A DNA stretch of 64,000 nucleotides, taken from the NCBI RefSeq assembly GCF_005121165.3, contig NZ_CP034413.3, positions 1,302,001-1,366,000 on the forward strand, read 5' to 3'. The notes beneath the pieces are model-generated. The model had not been told where the DNA came from. It saw nothing but the letters and a program-made list of their open reading frames with translations, and did not search any database. How positions within the stretch are numbered: the first letter of the stretch is position 1; each line of letters starts with the position of its first letter. Below, piece by piece: positions 18,268 through 28,300 of this stretch. Source of the stretch: Dysosmobacter welbionis. Its GTDB lineage: Bacteria > Bacillota > Clostridia > Oscillospirales > Oscillospiraceae. Made by a program: the position numbers and the translations under genes.

Positions 18268-19041
18268 ATGAACAAACAGTTTGAAGGTAAGGTTGCATTT
18301 ATTTCTGGCGGAACCAGCGGCCTCGGTAAGGCTACCGTATATGAATTGGTCAAGCGTGGCGCACGGGTCATTTTTGTCGGCAGAGATGATGCCAAGGCTC
18401 AGGAAGTTATCAACAAATGCAAAGAACTGGGCGGCGAGGCTGAATATAAGAACTGCGATATTACAAAGCATCAAAATGTGATTGATGTTTTCGGGTATAT
18501 TCGAGAAAGATACGGAAAGCTTGACTTTGCAGGCAATGTTGCCGGTACGGGGATTCCCTCCACCCAAATTGACGATACCACAGACGATCAGATTGATATG
18601 ATGATCGATATCAATTTGAAGGGCCTGATTTACTGCATGATTGAAGAAATCAAGATTATGCGGGAGCATAGCTTCGGTCGCATCGTCAATATTGCTTCCG
18701 GTGCAGCAAATATTGGCGCTCCCGGCATGGCTGTTTTGGCAGCATCCAAGGCAGGCGTTGTTGGTGTAACAAAAAATGCATGCTTTGACGTGGTCAGGGA
18801 CGGCATCACTGTGAACAGTATTTCTCCTGGTGCCATTGAAACGGAGTTGGTTCAGTCCATCAAATATACGCATGCAGAGGAGTATAAGTCATATAGTAAT
18901 AACATGCCTATCGGCAGATTTGGTATGCCGGAGGAAATTGCACATGGTGTGTGCTTCTTCTTTGAGGATGAATCTGCCTTTATTACTGGTGTGAATCTGC
19001 CCATTGACGGCGGCTTCTGCGCTGGAAAAATGGTGCGCTAA
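18268..19041 (+). CDS. SDR-family oxidoreductase with altered active-site Tyr
   Basis: ATG at 18268 follows ATCGAGG. The 257-aa protein has the classical short-chain dehydrogenase layout: cofactor motif SGGTSGLGKA (~residues 12-21), NVAGTG in place of NAG, active-site Ser in IVNIASGAA, and a PG motif with the C-terminal PIDGGF. The catalytic Tyr of the YxxxK motif is replaced: the sequence reads AVLAASKAG, so Leu occupies the Tyr position while Lys is kept. This would abolish the normal proton relay, so the protein may be inactive, use another donor or bind ligand only. It is the last gene of the cluster. By position it parallels BaiA-type 3-hydroxysteroid dehydrogenases, but function is not assigned. 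Confidence 0.85.
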   Translation: MNKQFEGKVAFISGGTSGLGKATVYELVKRGARVIFVGRDDAKAQEVINKCKELGGEAEYKNCDITKHQNVIDVFGYIRERYGKLDFAGNVAGTGIPSTQIDDTTDDQIDMMIDINLKGLIYCMIEEIKIMREHSFGRIVNIASGAANIGAPGMAVLAASKAGVVGVTKNACFDVVRDGITVNSISPGAIETELVQSIKYTHAEEYKSYSNNMPIGRFGMPEEIAHGVCFFFEDESAFITGVNLPIDGGFCAGKMVR

Positions 19042-19140
19042 TTCTCTGCCTGTATAATCTCGCAACTTTGCAATATTCCCAAAAGGGCACGTTGCAAAAT
19101 AGTGCCTAACATTGCGGATAGGAACCCGAAAGGGCTTCCT

Positions 19141-19215
19141 AATCGAGATAAGGGCGGTTAGCCCCGTCCTCTCACACCGCTGTACGAAGGGCTCCCTATA
19201 CGGCAGTTCAATCGT
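19141..19215 (-). mobile_element. Group II intron 3'-end remnant
   Basis: Read on the minus strand, the stretch starting TTGAACTGCCGTATAGGG, continuing GTACAGCGGTGTGAGAGG and ending near ATCTCGATT resembles the conserved domain V/VI end of bacterial LtrA-type group II introns. No reverse transcriptase/maturase frame remains nearby, so this is a 3' scar. The wider 19042-20010 stretch has no gene. Confidence 0.5.
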
Positions 19216-19640
19216 ATAGTGCAGAGACTCGTACCTGCTGGATAGATTATAGCATCCGGTTCGTGCAAGTCTCTCGTTTGTAATAGAACTTGTTAATGTA
19301 TCCTGAATAATAGAAAAAGCGTAAGTACACTCAATAATCACCTGCACCGGCGAAGTATCTTACACCACTCATGGTTGGAGCGTTTTTGTTTTCCGTAGTT
19401 CTTGGGATCGCCTTTGAAATGTACCCGGCTGCAAAAGTATCCGGAATGATGCCGATGGCAGCACTCGGGTCGGAATAGAGGCTTGAAATTTTTGGATGAC
19501 ATATAAAGTGTTGTGCTATGTCTCTAATCAGATATTGAGCCCACTTCTCTTTGATAACAGCGTATCAAAATGTGGAATTCACAAAAGTAAAATACGCAAG
19601 CGGTGAAATCTGGAGAAGCGACACAAACTAAAGTTCGTTT

Positions 19641-19669
19641 AGAAACGCAAGAGAGATTCTTGCGTTTCT
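19641..19669. terminator. Stem-loop in the gene-free 19-20 kb stretch
   Basis: Perfect 12-bp arms (19641-19652, 19658-19669) with a 5-nt loop. It has no clear gene to terminate and may belong to a decayed mobile element. Confidence 0.5.
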
Positions 19670-20014
19670 TGGACAACATAAGAGAATTTAAAAGAAAGTT
19701 AAGAAATGCCTTGCGATTCTTCTTTACTTTTTGCTTGGCTTGTGTTATCTTGGCCCGTTAGTGGAGAGTGTCGCCATTTGGTTGACTATGCTGGATAAGC
19801 CACACAGTCCTAAATAGCGGTTTGTGACGGTGTGACTTAACTATTACTGCTTTTTATTAGGATGTAGAGATGAATGACCACACAAACAGCCACAGACCTG
19901 CGTGGAATATGTGGAAACGGTGGACTTAAAAGGTGCTGGAAATCAAATGAAACGGAACGGAAATGACCATAAACGAACGAAAAATATTATAAAAAGTTTC
20001 AAATGTCGGTTGAC

Positions 20015-20054
20015 GTGCAGGGGGTCACAGGTTCGAGTCCTGTATCGTCCACCA
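20015..20054 (+). tRNA. tRNA 3' fragment (candidate attachment-site remnant)
   Basis: A T-arm (ACAGG, TTCGAGT, CCTGT at 20027-20043), a 7-nt acceptor 3' strand ATCGTCC, a discriminator A and CCA form the 3' end of a tRNA. No matching 5' acceptor strand GGACGAT, D-arm or anticodon arm lies upstream, so it is not a whole gene. A native-looking terminator follows directly. This is what integration into a tRNA 3' end leaves at the distal side, which puts the element to the left. Confidence 0.7.
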
Positions 20055-20057
20055 TCG

Positions 20058-20092
20058 AAAGTTCCGCTTTCTGTTGAAAGCGGAACTTTTTT
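20058..20092 (+). terminator. Rho-independent terminator after the tRNA fragment
   Basis: Arms 20058-20071 and 20076-20089, tetraloop TGTT, then TTTTTT. Probably the original terminator of the tRNA gene whose 3' end is kept here. Confidence 0.85.
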
Positions 20093-20214
20093 ATAATTTT
20101 TTCACAATTTTCATGCGTGTTATGTAACCTTATTTTATCCCTGACCACTCAACCAGCCACAGTCAGGAAAAATACGGGCCTCCGAGAGCAGTTCGCCCTG
20201 GGAGGCCCGTTTGT

Positions 20215-20423
20215 TCAACCTGCCAGTTCTGCCTGCTTCCGCCGCTTTTTCTCGGCGGCGATCTCCGCGATCAGCCGGGCCAACTTCTCCTTGCACACCG
20301 CCTCTGTATGGACGGAGACGTTGGTGCCATTCGTTTCCCGTTCACTTTCGGGGAGTAGAGAGGCTGGGACGCTCCAGTTCCCAGAAGAACCGCTGGTGCA
20401 GGGCCTTCATGTAGTCGTTCATA
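20215..20423 (-). pseudogene. Small hypothetical ORF remnant
   Basis: ATG at 20421-20423, behind GGGAGG, starts MNDYMKALHQRFFWELERPS, but the frame stops after ~26 residues. A second frame carries a basic, helical tail (EKLARLIAEIAAEKKRRKQAELAG) ending at 20215. Together they look like one small phage- or island-type protein broken by a frameshift. A hairpin with GGGCCTCC arms at ~20176-20209 follows and could terminate it. No function is known. Confidence 0.4.
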
Positions 20424-20547
20424 CGTGTCGCCTCCCTTGTTCAGCAACACAACATATCACAGAAACAGAGAATAGCCAGGGCTCCGGCGCACCGGCCCGC
20501 GGACTCCGCTTTCTTCCAGGAGACTAATAGCGGAACCCGTAATCGTC

Positions 20548-20849
20548 TTATTTCTCAGACGCCTGCACTCGGCTCTCCGCTCCCCCACTCACCTCCAGAA
20601 ATGCGCAGAGGGACTGCTTGCTTATCGTGTAATACTTGGGCGGGTCCAAGAACAGAAACAGAATCCGGATGGCAGTCTCCTCGCCGGTGTCGGCATCCAT
20701 GGCCGCAGGAATCCCATCGATAGTTTTCCATCGCACCGCTGGTAGTACCCGGTATAGTCCCGCCCGCCCAGCATACCCTCTCCCATTCCATGTTCTGCTT
20801 TCAGTATAGTGGGGTAAGGAGCATCTGCAAAGCATTCACATCTCATCAT
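20548..20849 (-). pseudogene. Small hypothetical gene, frameshifted
   Basis: One frame encodes MMRCECFADAPYPTILKAE and continues to DYTGYYQRCDGKLSMG; another encodes a plausible C-terminus DADTGEETAIRILFLFLDP and KYYTISKQSLCAFLEVSGG. Joined near 20700 they give a ~100-aa protein. I do not recognise it. It lies among other relics and is probably decayed. Confidence 0.4.
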
Positions 20850-20872
20850 CTGATTTTATGGGTAAGTGTGAG

Positions 20873-20901
20873 CAGAGGGGCGACCGTTTGGCTGCCCCTC
20901 T
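20873..20901. terminator. Stem-loop upstream of the collagen-like gene's 3' end
   Basis: AGAGGGGC and GCCCCTCT arms (imperfect inner part) lie in the short gap between the relic at 20849 and the collagen-like locus. It could end minus-strand transcription of that locus. Confidence 0.5.
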
Positions 20902-20981
20902 GTTTCACGTTTACATTACTGCACTTCTGATGAATATTTATAGTGCCCCACAGAGCAACTTGCAGTCCTGAGAAAGAAAAC

Positions 20982-23206
20982 TTATGGTGTCAGGAAACTG
21001 GCTCCCGTGTATAGCCAGTTGACGCATACAGACGTACGGGCACCGCCTCGGGAAGAAAAGATTCGGATCTCACACATGGACCAAAGACCGGTAGAGGGCT
21101 CTTGTTGCCGGATTCGTGTCCAGTGCATCTCCTGAGACTGGCTGTAGATCAGATCATCCACTACGAACACACCTGAGATTGTCAGGTTGTCATTGGTCTG
21201 GCTGTCAATAGAAGCTCCATCGTAAATACTTGCGCGGCGAATATCGGCCACAATAGACGTTCCTGTTACCGCAGGCTGGAGGGAAAAGCGGAGTGAAGTG
21301 GCCGAAGTGTTCTGCAAGGTCATGTTCAGCGCCTCCAGAGGAACCGTCAAGACACTTCCAGCAGAGGACAGATTTGCGTTGTAAACCTCCGGAACAGCTT
21401 TTAGATTGGGAGTCAGGAAATCTGTCTCCGCAGTTTTAAACCGAACCTTGTAGACAGTAGGTATATTTTGCTCCACTGTAATTTCAGGAGTCTACCCAGG
21501 GATGCCCTGCGGTCCTTCGGGTCCAACTTCACCAGGTTCACCTTTCGGCCCCTCGGGGCCAACGGGAACCACAAAGTCCAGGGAGATCCCGGTGTCTGTC
21601 GGATTGGCGGTGACGGCTGCGGCAGTACCAGAGGAGACAGTTCCCACAGTGACGGTAGGTGTCGTGCCCGCGGGTCCCTGAGGGCCAAGTTCACCCTGAG
21701 GCCCGGTTTCGCCCCGCTCGCCCTGAGGCCCTTCCGGGCCCTGGGGACCTGTCGGGCCGGATTCTCCCTGAGGGCCTGCAGGACCGACGGGAACCACGAA
21801 GTCCAGGGAGATCCCGGTGTCCGTCGGATTGGCGGTGACGGCTGCGGTAGTACCGGAGGAGACAGTTCCTACAGTGACGGTAGGCGTTGTGCCCGCGGGT
21901 CCCTGAGGGCCAAGTTCACCCTGAGGCCCTTCCGGGCCCTGAGGACCTGTCGGGCCGGATTCTCCCTGAGGGCCTGCAGGACCGACGGGAACCACGAAGT
22001 CCAGGGAGATCCCGGTGTCCGTCGGATTGGCGGTGACGGCTGCGGTAGTACCGGAGGAGACAGTTCCTACAGTGACGGTAGGCGTTGTGCCCGCGGGTCC
22101 CTGAGGGCCAAGTTCACCCTGAGGGCCGGTTTCACCCCGCTCACCCTGGGGTCCTGCCGGACCTTGGGGACCTGTCAGGCCGGATTCTCCCTGAGGGCCT
22201 GCAGGGCCGACGGGAACCACGAAGTCCAGGGAGATCCCGGTGTCCGTCGGATTGGCGGTGACGGCTGCGGCAGTACCGGAGGAGACAGTTCCCACAGTGA
22301 CGGTAGGTGTCGTGCCCGCAGGTCCCTGAGGGCCGGTTTCGCCCCGCTCGCCCTGAGGCCCTTCCGGGCCCTGGGGACCTGTCGGGCCGGATTCTCCCTG
22401 AGGGCCTGCAGGGCCGACGGGAACCACGAAGTCCAGGGAGATCCCGGTGTCCGTCGGATTGGCGGTGACGGTTGCGGCAGTACCGGAGGAGACAGTTCCC
22501 ACAGTGACGGTAGGTGTCGTGCCCGCGGGTCCCTGAGGGCCAGGTTCACCCTGAGGGCCGGTTTCACCCCGCTCACCCTGGGGTCCTGCCGGACCTTGAG
22601 GGCCGCTTTCGCCACGCTCGCCTTGGGGCCCTGCCGGACCGATGGGGCCCTGTTCTCCCTGTGGTCCGGGACAGCCGCGATCTCCTTGGAGTCCTTGAGG
22701 GCCGGTCTCACCAGGAAGCCCTTGCTCACCCTGAGGTCCCTGTTCTCCTTGAGGGCCGCGGTCGCCCGGAATGCCTCTTTCCCCCTGGGGCCGACTGGGC
22801 CAGCCGGTCCCGGATCACCCTTAGGCCCTACGGGGCCGCGGTCGCCTTTGGGGCCCATGGGGCCGGGATCCCCGCGGACACCCTGCGGTCCGATATCTCC
22901 TGTGTCTCCTTTTGGCCCCATATCGCCCCGAATACCCTGAGGCCCCGGGAGTCCCTGAGGGCCCACCATTCCTTTTGGGCCCATGGGACCGGGACAGCCC
23001 TGCTCACCCTTTGGCCCCTGGGGACCACGCTCTCCGCGGGGGCCGCGTTCACCCTGGGGCCCGCGTTCGCCCTGCGGCCCACGTTCACCTTGGGGGCCGC
23101 GTTCACCGGAGAGAATGGGGCAAAAACACTGACAGGAGGAGTCTCTGTCAGGTGCAGAGCCGCAATGACGTTCTTTATTTAAATTGTTGTTGGGAAAATA
23201 ATTCAT
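20982..23206 (-). pseudogene. Collagen-like (Gly-X-Y repeat) surface/exosporium-type protein, doubly broken
   Basis: Starts at ATG 23206 (MNYFPNNNLNKERHCGS). A long Gly-X-Y region (GPQGERGPQGERG...) follows, then five ~60-70-residue modules alternating collagen-like stretches with a [15 protein letters not shown]...[11 protein letters not shown] segment, then a ~165-aa globular C-terminal domain ([16 protein letters not shown] ... WLYTGASFLTP). This is the plan of BclA-like spore-surface or phage-tail collagen proteins. Two lesions are visible: a missing base in a C run at 22781-22785, and an in-frame TAG at 21492-21494 separating collagen and C-terminal regions. The frameshift may be a sequencing error; the stop is not in a homopolymer. 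Product if intact: ~740 aa, trimeric, surface exposed. Confidence 0.8.
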
Positions 23207-23248
23207 CTCATTGACCTCTCATCCAAAGTAAGGGAACTGTGGTTATAG

Positions 23249-23467
23249 CTAAAGTTGCTTCTTGTCTGTGTCCTTCTCGATCTTTTCATTCAGGCGCTGA
23301 CTCTGTGTGCCGAAATAGAATGCGATGACAACTGAAAAAATTGTTAAAAAATCTTGGTTGGAAATTCGATCCAAAACAGCGAGATAGGCAAATACTACCG
23401 TCAAGACAAGCGTTACAATGCTTTTAACACACAGAAGGTTGCTGAATTTCTTCAAGAGAGCAGACAT
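23249..23467 (-). CDS. Small holin-like membrane protein
   Basis: ATG at 23467, behind AAGGAACG; a longer upstream start lacks support. The 72-aa protein has one or two hydrophobic spans (SIVTLVLTVVFAYLAVL and FLTIFSVVIAFYFGTQ) and a charged C-terminus RLNEKIEKDTDKK. This matches small phage holin-like proteins often seen in gut Clostridia prophages. No endolysin is next to it, so it is probably an isolated phage or island relic. It sits just upstream of the collagen-like locus on the same strand, and that type of protein also occurs in phage tails. Confidence 0.55.
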   Translation of the reverse strand: MSALLKKFSNLLCVKSIVTLVLTVVFAYLAVLDRISNQDFLTIFSVVIAFYFGTQSQRLNEKIEKDTDKKQL

Positions 23468-23581
23468 TACAATCGTTCCTTTCTCATAAGGCCTATGCTC
23501 ATGGTATGCTATGCACATGGTGGGGCTGAAGTGTGTGGTTTTGCTTCAGGGAAATTCGTCTGCATATAGTCGTCCATCACT

Positions 23582-25130
23582 CTAAACGGCATTTCCATGG
23601 CAATCTAACTGCTGGAAAATTCGGCATTTCGGGGCAAAGAGAGACATCTGCCTGTCCAGGGCTGAAAAACGAGCCCGCTTTTCAGCAGGCTCGCTTAATG
23701 GAACCATTCTCCCTTCAATGTTCTGTGAGTATCCGGTGCACTCTCCGGCAGAAGTTTCTCCGCCTCCTCTTTGTCCTCCAGTTCGGCTGGTATTCATACA
23801 GCACGACAGGGTGTTCCACATCCCTGCGGTCCGGTACAGCCGCATATAGCATTTGCTCCGGATAGTCCGGCCCTCCAGCTTCAAAACTTGCGGAGCTGCC
23901 AGGGATTCGGGCAGTCTTCTTTTCAGCTTTCAAGATGGGCATTTCCGTTTCTGCCGTGTGCAATTTTGACAAGCGTATGTATGCCCGAATCCTCACCTGT
24001 GTGGGGATCATGACTCATGTCCGCCGGACTTTTCTGCCAATCCCCTCCATGGGCGATCCGGAGCATACACGCCCAGATTCAGAAAGCCGGTGCTCCATCA
24101 TCTCAATAGTGACATTTTCGGGCGGAAGCTCCTCCACTTGTAGGGACCGCTCCTGCCGGATATGGGGCTCTGCCGCGGTTCCCCTTATAGCAGCTCTGAC
24201 AGACAACCATGCCTCCGTCTCATCAAGCATCGGGCTCAGTTGACCCGCCAATTCCTCTTTCATCTGTTCAGAGAATGCCCACAGGCTTTCTTTTGGCAAG
24301 ACGCACCTGTTCCATCAGCCATTCCGGCTTCCGGTTTCGTTCCGTATACCCCGCGCTCTTTCGAAGCAGTTCATCCTATTCCGCACGGGAGAGCGTTACC
24401 ATCTCCGTGCTGTTCATCTGTGTATTGGTCTTGTTTTTGCAAATTTGGTGGCTAAAAATTACCTGGAAAGTTGTCATTTTCAATGCTTTTGACAATTAAG
24501 GATACTGCTGGTAACTTAACCTCCGAGCCTCTGCGCTGTTCCGAGGCCACTGGAAGCTTCCAGCCTCCAACCGCTTCGTGACCAGTACAAATCCATCCTC
24601 TTCCCAATAAAGCCTCTTGTTCCAGTCCTGCCTATAACCACAGAACAAAAACAGCGTACCGCTGAACGGAGCTAAACGGAACTTCTGCTGTACCAATGTC
24701 GCAAAGCCGCATACCCACAGGCAATATAAATCTGCCCTGCTCCCGCAAGGTCATTCAGCATCCCTCAGCCCCCAGCACAACGCTGCCTCGGCCGCGCTGT
24801 CTGCTCGGATGTAAATCCCCACTTCAACTGCTCCGGTTTTAATCCCGGCAATCACCTTGCCTCGGCTCCCACGCAATTCCGAGGCGGTAATTTCCGCGAA
24901 TACCGGCGCTGCTTCCGGCATCCGCCCCTCTTTCTGCCTGTTTTGGTTTTCGCTGTTTATGCCGTACAGCTCCCGCTCTCACCGCTGGTATATCTTTGGG
25001 CCGACACCGTGTTCCAAGCACCATTCACTTACTCGTCTCCCCCTGTTTCGGCAACCTTCTATCTGCTTCTTCCACGTTTCAAGCCGCGCCTCATGTCAGG
25101 CTGCTCTCATTGCCATTTGATTCACCTACT
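23582..25130 (-). mobile_element. Decayed IS66-family insertion sequence (tnpA, tnpB, tnpC relics)
   Basis: Read on the minus strand, fragments of all three IS66 proteins lie in order. TnpA-like (24770-25120): EGRMPEAAPVFAEITASELRG. TnpB-like (24496-24696): APFSGTLFLFCGYRQDWNK and then KRLEAGSFQWPRNSAEARRL. TnpC-like (23582-24427): MNSTEMVTLSRAE-stop-DELLRKSAGY, ENVTIEMMEHRLSESGRVC, RRTxxMIPTQVRIRAYIR and VVLYEYQPN. Each part carries frameshifts and stops and the TnpC catalytic C-terminus is missing, so the element is dead. Terminal repeats were not identified. Confidence 0.8.
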
Positions 25131-25248
25131 TCTGTTTATCCGTCCTTCTTTATTATATTGCGCCTGGGCAATCCGCTTTTCTATTTGGCACTTGTTTTTA
25201 TGGCGCTTAGAAGCCGTAGCGATATCCACTTTTCTATCGTAATACAGA

Positions 25249-25282
25249 AAGCCCGGGCGGAAAAAATCTGCCCGGGCTTTCT
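25249..25282. terminator. Terminator of the large SLH gene
   Basis: GAAAGCCCGGGC and GCCCGGGCTTTC arms around an A/T-rich loop, 23 bp beyond the stop codon of the minus-strand gene ending at 25305. Confidence 0.85.
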
Positions 25283-25304
25283 GTCAAATTGATTTTTGAG
25301 TTCC

Positions 25305-28300
25305 TTACTCGTACCGGCTCCAGTCGGGAGCACGGTTCAGGTCGGTCCAGCTCTCATAGACCCGGTCCTTGGTGACAAAGTCGTGGGAGTTGGTGGCCTC
25401 CTGGATGGCTAGGTAGAACCAGTCGCTCTCGTGGCAGTCGGTCCAGGTGTTCATGCCGGAGAGCAGATCGTCCGTGTCCTCCGGCAGGCGGCACAGCACC
25501 CGGTTGATCATGGTCACCGCCTGGGCGCGGGAGATGTACTGGTCGGGCCGGAAGGAGTCGTCGCTGTATCCCTGGATCCAGCCCAGCGCCGCGGCGCGGC
25601 TGATCTCGTCCTCCGCCCAGTGGTCGGCGGTGTCCGTAAAGGTGGTGACGCCGGCGACGCCGCTGTCGTCGAACCGGGCGCAGATGGCCGCGAATTCGGC
25701 GCGGGTGATGTTAGCGTCGGGGTCGAACAGGCCGGAGTTGCGGCCGTTGATGACGCCCAGCCGGGCCATGGTGGAGATGGCCGTGTTGGCCCAGTAGTCC
25801 TCGTTCACATCCGGGAAGGCGTTGGACGTGGTGAGATTGTCGTCCCGCACATTCTCGTCCAGCAGGCGGAAGAAGATGGTGGCCACCTGGGCCCGGGTGA
25901 TATTGGCGTTGGGCCGCACAGAGCCGTCAGAATAGCCCTGGATGTAGGCGTAGTGGTCGTCGCCGTTCAGCATGCCGGGCACGGAGGTCTCCGTCCAGCC
26001 GGCGAACAGCGTCACGGAGGAGGTCACCCGCAGAGTCTCATCCTCGTCCACCCGTATGGTCAGGCGGCTGTCCTTGTACCAACCGGTAAAACGGTAGCCG
26101 GGCCGGGTGGGGATGTGGGCGCCGTACTCCTCATCATCGTACACATTGAGGGAGAAGCTCCTTCCGTCTTCATCGATGGGGTCGAAGCGGGTGCCGCCAT
26201 TGGAGTCGAACCTCAGATAGGGATCGCTGTCATGGCCGCCACCGTCTCCGGAGCTATCGCGGGCAAAGGTTGCAGAAATGGTGTGGTTTGCATTAACATC
26301 CGTAAATGTATAGCTATCGACTGCTCCTACGCTCTTTTCATCCACTTTCACATTGGCGATGGTATAGCCGCCGTTCGGCGTGATGGTGAAAATCTTGTCC
26401 GCACCCTCGGCCACAGCAACGCTGCCGCGGGGGCTGATGGAGCCGCCGTCACCGGCGGAGGCGGTGATAGTGAAGGTCTGCGCGTTCTCCTGCCAGACAA
26501 CAGCGAAAGGAGAGAATCCGGAACGGTCCACATCAAATTCGATACCATTGGCGTCAAATTCAGCGGTTATAACCTCCGGCTCACAGGCTTCAATGGCATC
26601 CGTCACCTCGGCCTGACCGGCAATGCCATATTCCCGGTGCAGGCCCGGAAAGTGGATGACCTGTACATCCAGGTCATTTGCGTTATCCATTGTCACACCG
26701 TCGGGATATGGCAAATAGATTGTGGTGCCATAGCTGGCAGAAACCCAGGCGTTGCCGTTGTAGGCGTCCACCAGATCCAGGTAGTGAAAGTCGTAGCGGT
26801 AGGTTTTGCCATCGGACAACTCATTCAGAAGATCAGAATCCTCTGCCTTTTGTTCCAGCAGAGCCTGGCGGTCCGTGCCGTCATCATCAATCAGCAGCGA
26901 GTCATCCAGGAGTTGGATACCGGCGATATCCTCGATCTCAAAGTCTTCGTTATCGTTGGTGTAGAAAGACGGCTGATACACGGTTCCCCATGAGCTGGTT
27001 TGTGTCTTTGCAATCGCCTCGGCGTGGATCACAGCCTTGGTGGGCTCTGCGGTCAACAACACATATGTATTGGCGCCGTCCTGCGCTTCCTCAATATCCT
27101 GCGTATGGCGGACGATTAGTGTACCCGCACCGTCAAGGTTTACATTGTTGCCATTCACCCGAACGTCCTCATTGGTAAGTCCGTTCTTCCATTTGAGGGT
27201 AACTGTGTACACGCCCGGCTTGGAATCATCTGTGGCGACAGTGCCGTCCTCATAGGTATAGACCGCCTCAATGTTTTCAAGGAGCTGATCGAGCATGGTC
27301 TTGTCGTCCGTTGCCGGGATAGTCACACCCTTGATTTCCAAACTTGTAATGTCGCCGGTGTATTTTACGTCAACACTGCCATTGATGGTGAGCTTGGGGA
27401 AACCGCCGTCGTCATAGTTCTCCTCGCCCTGACCGCCGCCGGTGTAGATGGTGATGTCATCGGGGGCCAGGGTATACTCCTTGTTGTTGAAGAGCATCAC
27501 CGCATACGGAGCACCTGCCGTCAGATCCTTCAAAGCGATGGGCACCTTCTCCGCATTCTCCACCTCTTCGACCGCCACTTCAGCCCCATCAATGGGTGAA
27601 CCGTCCGGATTGACCTGTACATAGGCCACATAGAGGTCGGTCTTCTTAGGGGAGGAAGTAGGATCGAGCTCGAAGCTGTACTCAGTCGCAGACGGCTGAA
27701 CCCACAGGGCGCTGCTGCCCACGGGGGTCCAGTCGGCGTGCTCGTTAGCAACGCCAGCTTTCAGCGTGTTGACTGCCTCATTCGTGGCGCGGCCCAGGTT
27801 CACATCCGCATAGCCCTCAGGAAGTTCCACCTTCCCGGCGCTGACGTATATGGTACGGGGTTCCCCCATCACATCAGCGCTTACATGGGTGTACTCATAT
27901 CCGGCGCCTTCCTCCGTTTCAGCAACAGCATAACCGCCGGAGGAGGAGATTTGTCTGCCACTCGATCCCTTATTGCCGGAAATGGTGCCGCCATTGATCT
28001 CGACGAGGGACTTCCCTGCAACGGTATGGTAGATACCATAGCTGCCGTTGTCGCAGATTTTGCCGCCGTTCATAATGAACCTGACACCCGTCCAGTCGGT
28101 CTTGCCGCTGATCTGGATACCGTAGCTCGAGTTGCGGGCAATCTCACCGCCGTTCATGGTGAGATTGGAGCTGTTGTTCACACGAACGGCAAGACCCTTG
28201 TTGTCCACAATATGGGCAGTCTCCTCAATCGTGGCGATGACACCGCCGCCACCCTGGTTGGCAAGATAAATCATGCCTTTAGAGGCGGTATTGTCGCGGA

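Noticed and set aside
1530-19041. A bai (bile-acid 7-dehydroxylation) operon
   Set aside because: CoA-transferase, OYE reductase, SDR and MFS fit, but baiB, baiE and baiI are missing and unrelated enzymes are present. The substrate was left open.
18889-19347. 152-aa minus-strand ORF
   Set aside because: It overlaps the SDR gene 3' end and the intron scar, and has no domain or ribosome site.
21492-22502. CRISPR array from regular repeats in 21.5-22.5 kb
   Set aside because: The repeats are codon-phased collagen modules of ~180-220 bp, not 25-40-bp repeats with unique spacers. No cas genes are present.
21468-23182. Long plus-strand frames opposite the collagen-like gene
   Set aside because: They are antisense shadows of Gly-X-Y repeats, rich in Gly/Arg/Ser, with no ribosome site.
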